Positions 61,737 to 64,000 of a DNA stretch of 64,000 bases are shown here, one piece after another. The notes below the pieces were generated by a model that did no database searches, was not told where the DNA came from, and saw nothing but the letters and a program-made list of their open reading frames with translations. Source of the DNA: Janthinobacterium sp. 1_2014MBL_MicDiv. GTDB lineage: Bacteria; Pseudomonadota; Gammaproteobacteria; Burkholderiales; Burkholderiaceae_D. The stretch is taken from assembly GCF_001865675.1 (NCBI RefSeq), contig NZ_CP011319.1, positions 124,001-188,000 of the forward strand, given 5' to 3'. The translations under genes were made by a program, and so were the position numbers. How positions within the stretch are numbered: the first letter of the stretch is position 1; each line of letters starts with the position of its first letter.

Positions 61737-62633
61737 ATGTCCAGAAAAATTCCCATGCTGCAAGCTTTAAACTGCTTCGAGGCCGCCGCGCGCCACCAGA
61801 GCTACACGCATGCGGCGCGCGAACTGTCGCTGACGCAAAGCGCCGTCTCGCGCCAGATTGCATCCCTGGAGAGTTTTCTCGGCGTGCAACTGTTCCAGCG
61901 CACGCGCCACGGCGTACTGCTGACTACGGCCGGCGCCTCGTATGCGCGGCAGATCGCCGCCCGCCTGGACGGCCTCGAGCGCGATACGCTCGATACCATG
62001 GCGCGCCAGGGCGGCGGCAGTACCTTGCAGCTGGCCTCGGTGCCCACGTTTGCCACGCGCTGGCTGATGCCGCGCCTGGGCAGTCTGGCCACCCGGCATC
62101 CCGATATCGTCGTGCATATCGATGCCTATACGAAACCGTTCATGTTTGCCGATACGGAATACGACGCCGCCCTGTATGCGGGCACGCCCGAGCAGCTCGC
62201 GCGCTGGCCCGGCACGCGCGCCACCTTGCTGATGCATGAAGAGATCGTGCCCGTCGCCAGTCCACGCCTGCTGTCGGCGCGCACCCATTGGCAGCCGCAG
62301 GATATCCTGGCATTGACGCTATTGCAGCAAAGCACGCGGCCTGGCGCCTGGCGCCAGTGGTTTGATGCCATGCAGGTCGATGGGGAACTGGCGCGCTACG
62401 GGGCGCGCTATGAACTGTTTTCCATGCTGGCGATGGCGGCCGTGCAAGGGCAGGGCGTGGTCTTACTGCCGCGCATGCTGGTCGAGGCGGAGCTGGCGCG
62501 CGGCGAGCTGCACATCGTGTGCGAGCGCCCACTGCGCGGCCAGCGCGCGTATTACCTGATCACGCCCGAGGCCGCACATGAAAAAACGGCAATGCAGCAA
62601 TTGCGGCTGTGGTTGCAGGACGAGGCGGCCTAG
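61737..62633 (+). CDS. LysR family regulator, GcvA type
   Basis: 298 residues from ATG 61737. HTH at about 8-66 (LNCFEAAARHQSYTHAARELSLTQSAVSRQIASLESFLG), then an effector domain with the GcvA-like LASVPTFATRWLMPRL segment. Divergent from gcdH-CoA-transferase with a 161-bp gap, so it is the likely regulator of that operon (GcdR role). The stop overlaps the convergent VOC gene in CTAG. Confidence 0.92.
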   Translation: MSRKIPMLQALNCFEAAARHQSYTHAARELSLTQSAVSRQIASLESFLGVQLFQRTRHGVLLTTAGASYARQIAARLDGLERDTLDTMARQGGGSTLQLASVPTFATRWLMPRLGSLATRHPDIVVHIDAYTKPFMFADTEYDAALYAGTPEQLARWPGTRATLLMHEEIVPVASPRLLSARTHWQPQDILALTLLQQSTRPGAWRQWFDAMQVDGELARYGARYELFSMLAMAAVQGQGVVLLPRMLVEAELARGELHIVCERPLRGQRAYYLITPEAAHEKTAMQQLRLWLQDEAA

Positions 62634-62995
62634 ACGACCTTGGCGGTCTCGAAATGGGGATTGTCGATGAAGCCGATCTGGTTGCCGAACGGGTCGAGCA
62701 ATTCCACCGTGCGGATGCCGTCGCCCACGTCCGTGATCGGATGGTGCAAGGTGGCGCCCAGTGCGATGACGCGGTCGACTTCCTGCTCGATGCCTTCCAC
62801 GCCCCAGTACGTCACGCTGCCCTGCGTGCCCGGTTCGCCGCCCGGCAGCAAGCCCAGCTCGAAGCCGCCGATGGCAAAACCCACATAAAACGGCTGGTCG
62901 AAGTACGGTGCGGTGCCGAAAACCTGGCTGTACCAGGCCTTGGCCTTGTCCAGGTCCGGGACGGGATAGGTGACGGTGCGTAAGCCCTTGATCAT
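62630..62995 (-). CDS. VOC family (glyoxalase/dioxygenase-like) protein
   Basis: 121 residues from ATG 62995 (AGGAGCAGAAC upstream). Two beta-alpha-beta-beta-beta units: VTYPVPDLDKAKAWYSQVFG at the start and RTVELLDPFGNQIGFIDNPHF at the end. Metal-binding positions are only partly conserved, so catalytic activity is uncertain. The neighbouring AraC gene upstream runs in the same direction. Confidence 0.85.
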   Translation of the reverse strand: MIKGLRTVTYPVPDLDKAKAWYSQVFGTAPYFDQPFYVGFAIGGFELGLLPGGEPGTQGSVTYWGVEGIEQEVDRVIALGATLHHPITDVGDGIRTVELLDPFGNQIGFIDNPHFETAKVV

Positions 62996-63071
62996 GTTCT
63001 GCTCCTGGTGAATAAAGAATGACGTCATCATGCCACCGGCGTGCGCGCGGCGATTGTAAAAATGGAAGGTC

Positions 63072-63836
63072 TCAATGCCGGCGGTGCATGAACCATGCCT
63101 CGGGCGAACTGTGGGCGAAATCCTGGAAGTCGTGGATCAGGTGCGATTGGTCGAAATAGCCATATTCCAGGGCAATTTGCGCCCAATCCGGCTGCCCGTG
63201 CAGATGTTTCAAGCCATGGCTGGCGGCACGGAAGCGGCAGATGCGGGCAAACAATTTCGGGCTGATGCCGACCTGCTGGCGAAATTGCAGCGCCAGGTGC
63301 TGGCGCGACACGCCCAGCTGCGCGGCCAGGCCATCCACGCGCACCCTGCCTTGCGCGCCCTGGATGGCGGCCAGCGCATGCTCCGTCACGCCGGCCGGGC
63401 GCAGGCGCGCTCCCTGGCGCAGGCGCAGCAGCAGAAAATCTTGCAAAATAGTGACTCGCTGCGCATCGGACAATGGCTCGCTCCACAGCGCGTCGCCCAG
63501 GCGCGCCGCCAGGTCGCGGCCCCACAGCTGCTGTAGATCCGTGCGGCCATCGTTGAGTTCGCACAAGGGCAGCTGGAAGAAGCGCGCCGCCGCGCCCGGC
63601 TTGAAACGGGCCGCCACCGTCTGCACCAGGCCATGGCTGATGACGTGTATCGGCGCCGTCATCATGCCGACGGCAAAGCTGGCGTCCTGCTGGTCCTGGC
63701 ACAGAATATCGATGCAATTGTCCGGCAAGACTTGGTGCGTCAGGGGCGTGGCGCCCGCCTGCGCGCGGCAGGTCCAGACGCAGTCCAGCCAGGGCCGCAG
63801 GGCGGGGACGGGGGCAACTTCCTGATAGACGATCAT
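63072..63836 (-). CDS. AraC family transcriptional regulator
   Basis: 254 residues from ATG 63836. The N-terminal part (AVPALRPWLDCVW-like, DNCIDILCQ, VGMMTAPI) is of the DUF6597 sensor type. The C-terminal HTH_18 has RVDGLAAQLGVSRQHLALQFRQQVG and IALEYGYFDQSHLIHDFQDFAHSSPEAW. It may control the VOC gene 76 bp downstream. Ligand unknown. Confidence 0.9.
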   Translation of the reverse strand: MIVYQEVAPVPALRPWLDCVWTCRAQAGATPLTHQVLPDNCIDILCQDQQDASFAVGMMTAPIHVISHGLVQTVAARFKPGAAARFFQLPLCELNDGRTDLQQLWGRDLAARLGDALWSEPLSDAQRVTILQDFLLLRLRQGARLRPAGVTEHALAAIQGAQGRVRVDGLAAQLGVSRQHLALQFRQQVGISPKLFARICRFRAASHGLKHLHGQPDWAQIALEYGYFDQSHLIHDFQDFAHSSPEAWFMHRRH

Positions 63837-63975
63837 GGCCGGCTTTGATGCAAAGAACAAGATTGCACATATATTACACAGCAATTACGCGGCGGTCCGC
63901 CGCATATTTGTGCGCTGGCAAAAATATGCGGAAGCAGGCGGGCGCCGTGCCGCGCTATCGGGCGGCGACAACCAG

Positions 63976-63981
63976 TATAAT
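63976..63981 (+). promoter_or_regulatory. Possible -10 box at the right edge
   Basis: A consensus TATAAT lies 20 bp before the window ends, with no clear -35. It may start a rightward gene beyond the window. Confidence 0.3.
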
Positions 63982-64000
63982 GCTCGGTTCATATCCACTA

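Noticed and set aside
1..64000. CRISPR array, tRNA, rRNA, prophage or transposase genes
   Set aside because: No regular direct-repeat/spacer pattern, no clover-leaf or rRNA sequence and no integrase or transposase motif was seen.

Overview
The window looks like a chromosome segment of a GC-rich betaproteobacterium of the order Burkholderiales, most likely the Oxalobacteraceae (Janthinobacterium/Massilia type). The grounds are the order lptD-surA-pdxA-rsmA, divergent fur and bamE followed by dapB, an hrcA with betaproteobacterial-type sequence, the amgK-murU-pepP-ubiH-like run, and general protein similarity as I recall it. Family and genus are inferences; no rRNA is present to confirm them. 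I see no tRNA, rRNA, CRISPR array, prophage or insertion sequence with a transposase.

Layout. 0.2-2.5 kb: stress membrane protein, two periplasmic YceI proteins and a b561-type cytochrome. 2.7-5 kb: purB and a glutathione transferase. 5.1-11 kb: an iron block with bacterioferritin, PiuC dioxygenase, TonB, Bfd, FeoA, FeoB and a Cys-rich FeoB partner, with Fur-box-like sites in both large gaps. 11-20 kb: AraC regulator, short-chain dehydrogenase, NagZ-like glycosidase, FMN glutamate-synthase-like enzyme, M48 protease with DUF898 membrane protein, a second GST and a lipoprotein. 20-26.5 kb: Xni-type nuclease, an atypical receiver protein, mnmA-nudJ and the three-gene proton-translocating transhydrogenase. 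26.5-32 kb: diguanylate cyclase, then the leftward operon amgK-murU-pepP-ubiH-like. 32-38 kb: lptD-surA-pdxA-rsmA (outer-membrane assembly, PLP synthesis, rRNA methylation). 37.8-46 kb: LysR regulator, porin, PotDBCA-like ABC transporter, nucleoside hydrolase and adenosine/adenine deaminase, read here as a purine nucleoside uptake and breakdown locus. 45.9-53 kb: a RamB/ScfR-like regulator divergent from a complete lower valine-degradation operon (mmsA, acyl-CoA dehydrogenase, two crotonase-fold enzymes, mmsB). 53-59 kb: twin lipoproteins, HAD phosphatase, hrcA, fur, bamE, dapB and a barstar-like protein. 59-64 kb: CoA-transferase plus glutaryl-CoA dehydrogenase with a divergent LysR regulator, a VOC protein and an AraC regulator.

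The most unusual signal is not a gene. A 118-131 bp element with 15-bp terminal inverted repeats and two inner helices occurs three times in full (5023-5140, 16535-16652, 30850-30980) and once internally deleted (56549-56589). Paired positions covary between copies, and every copy begins 0-2 nt after the stop codon of a gene, always with the same end facing the gene. A second palindromic family occurs as an inverted pair (about 20951-21041 and 52045-52130), and a REP-like double hairpin overlaps the stop codon of the barstar-like gene (59052-59142).
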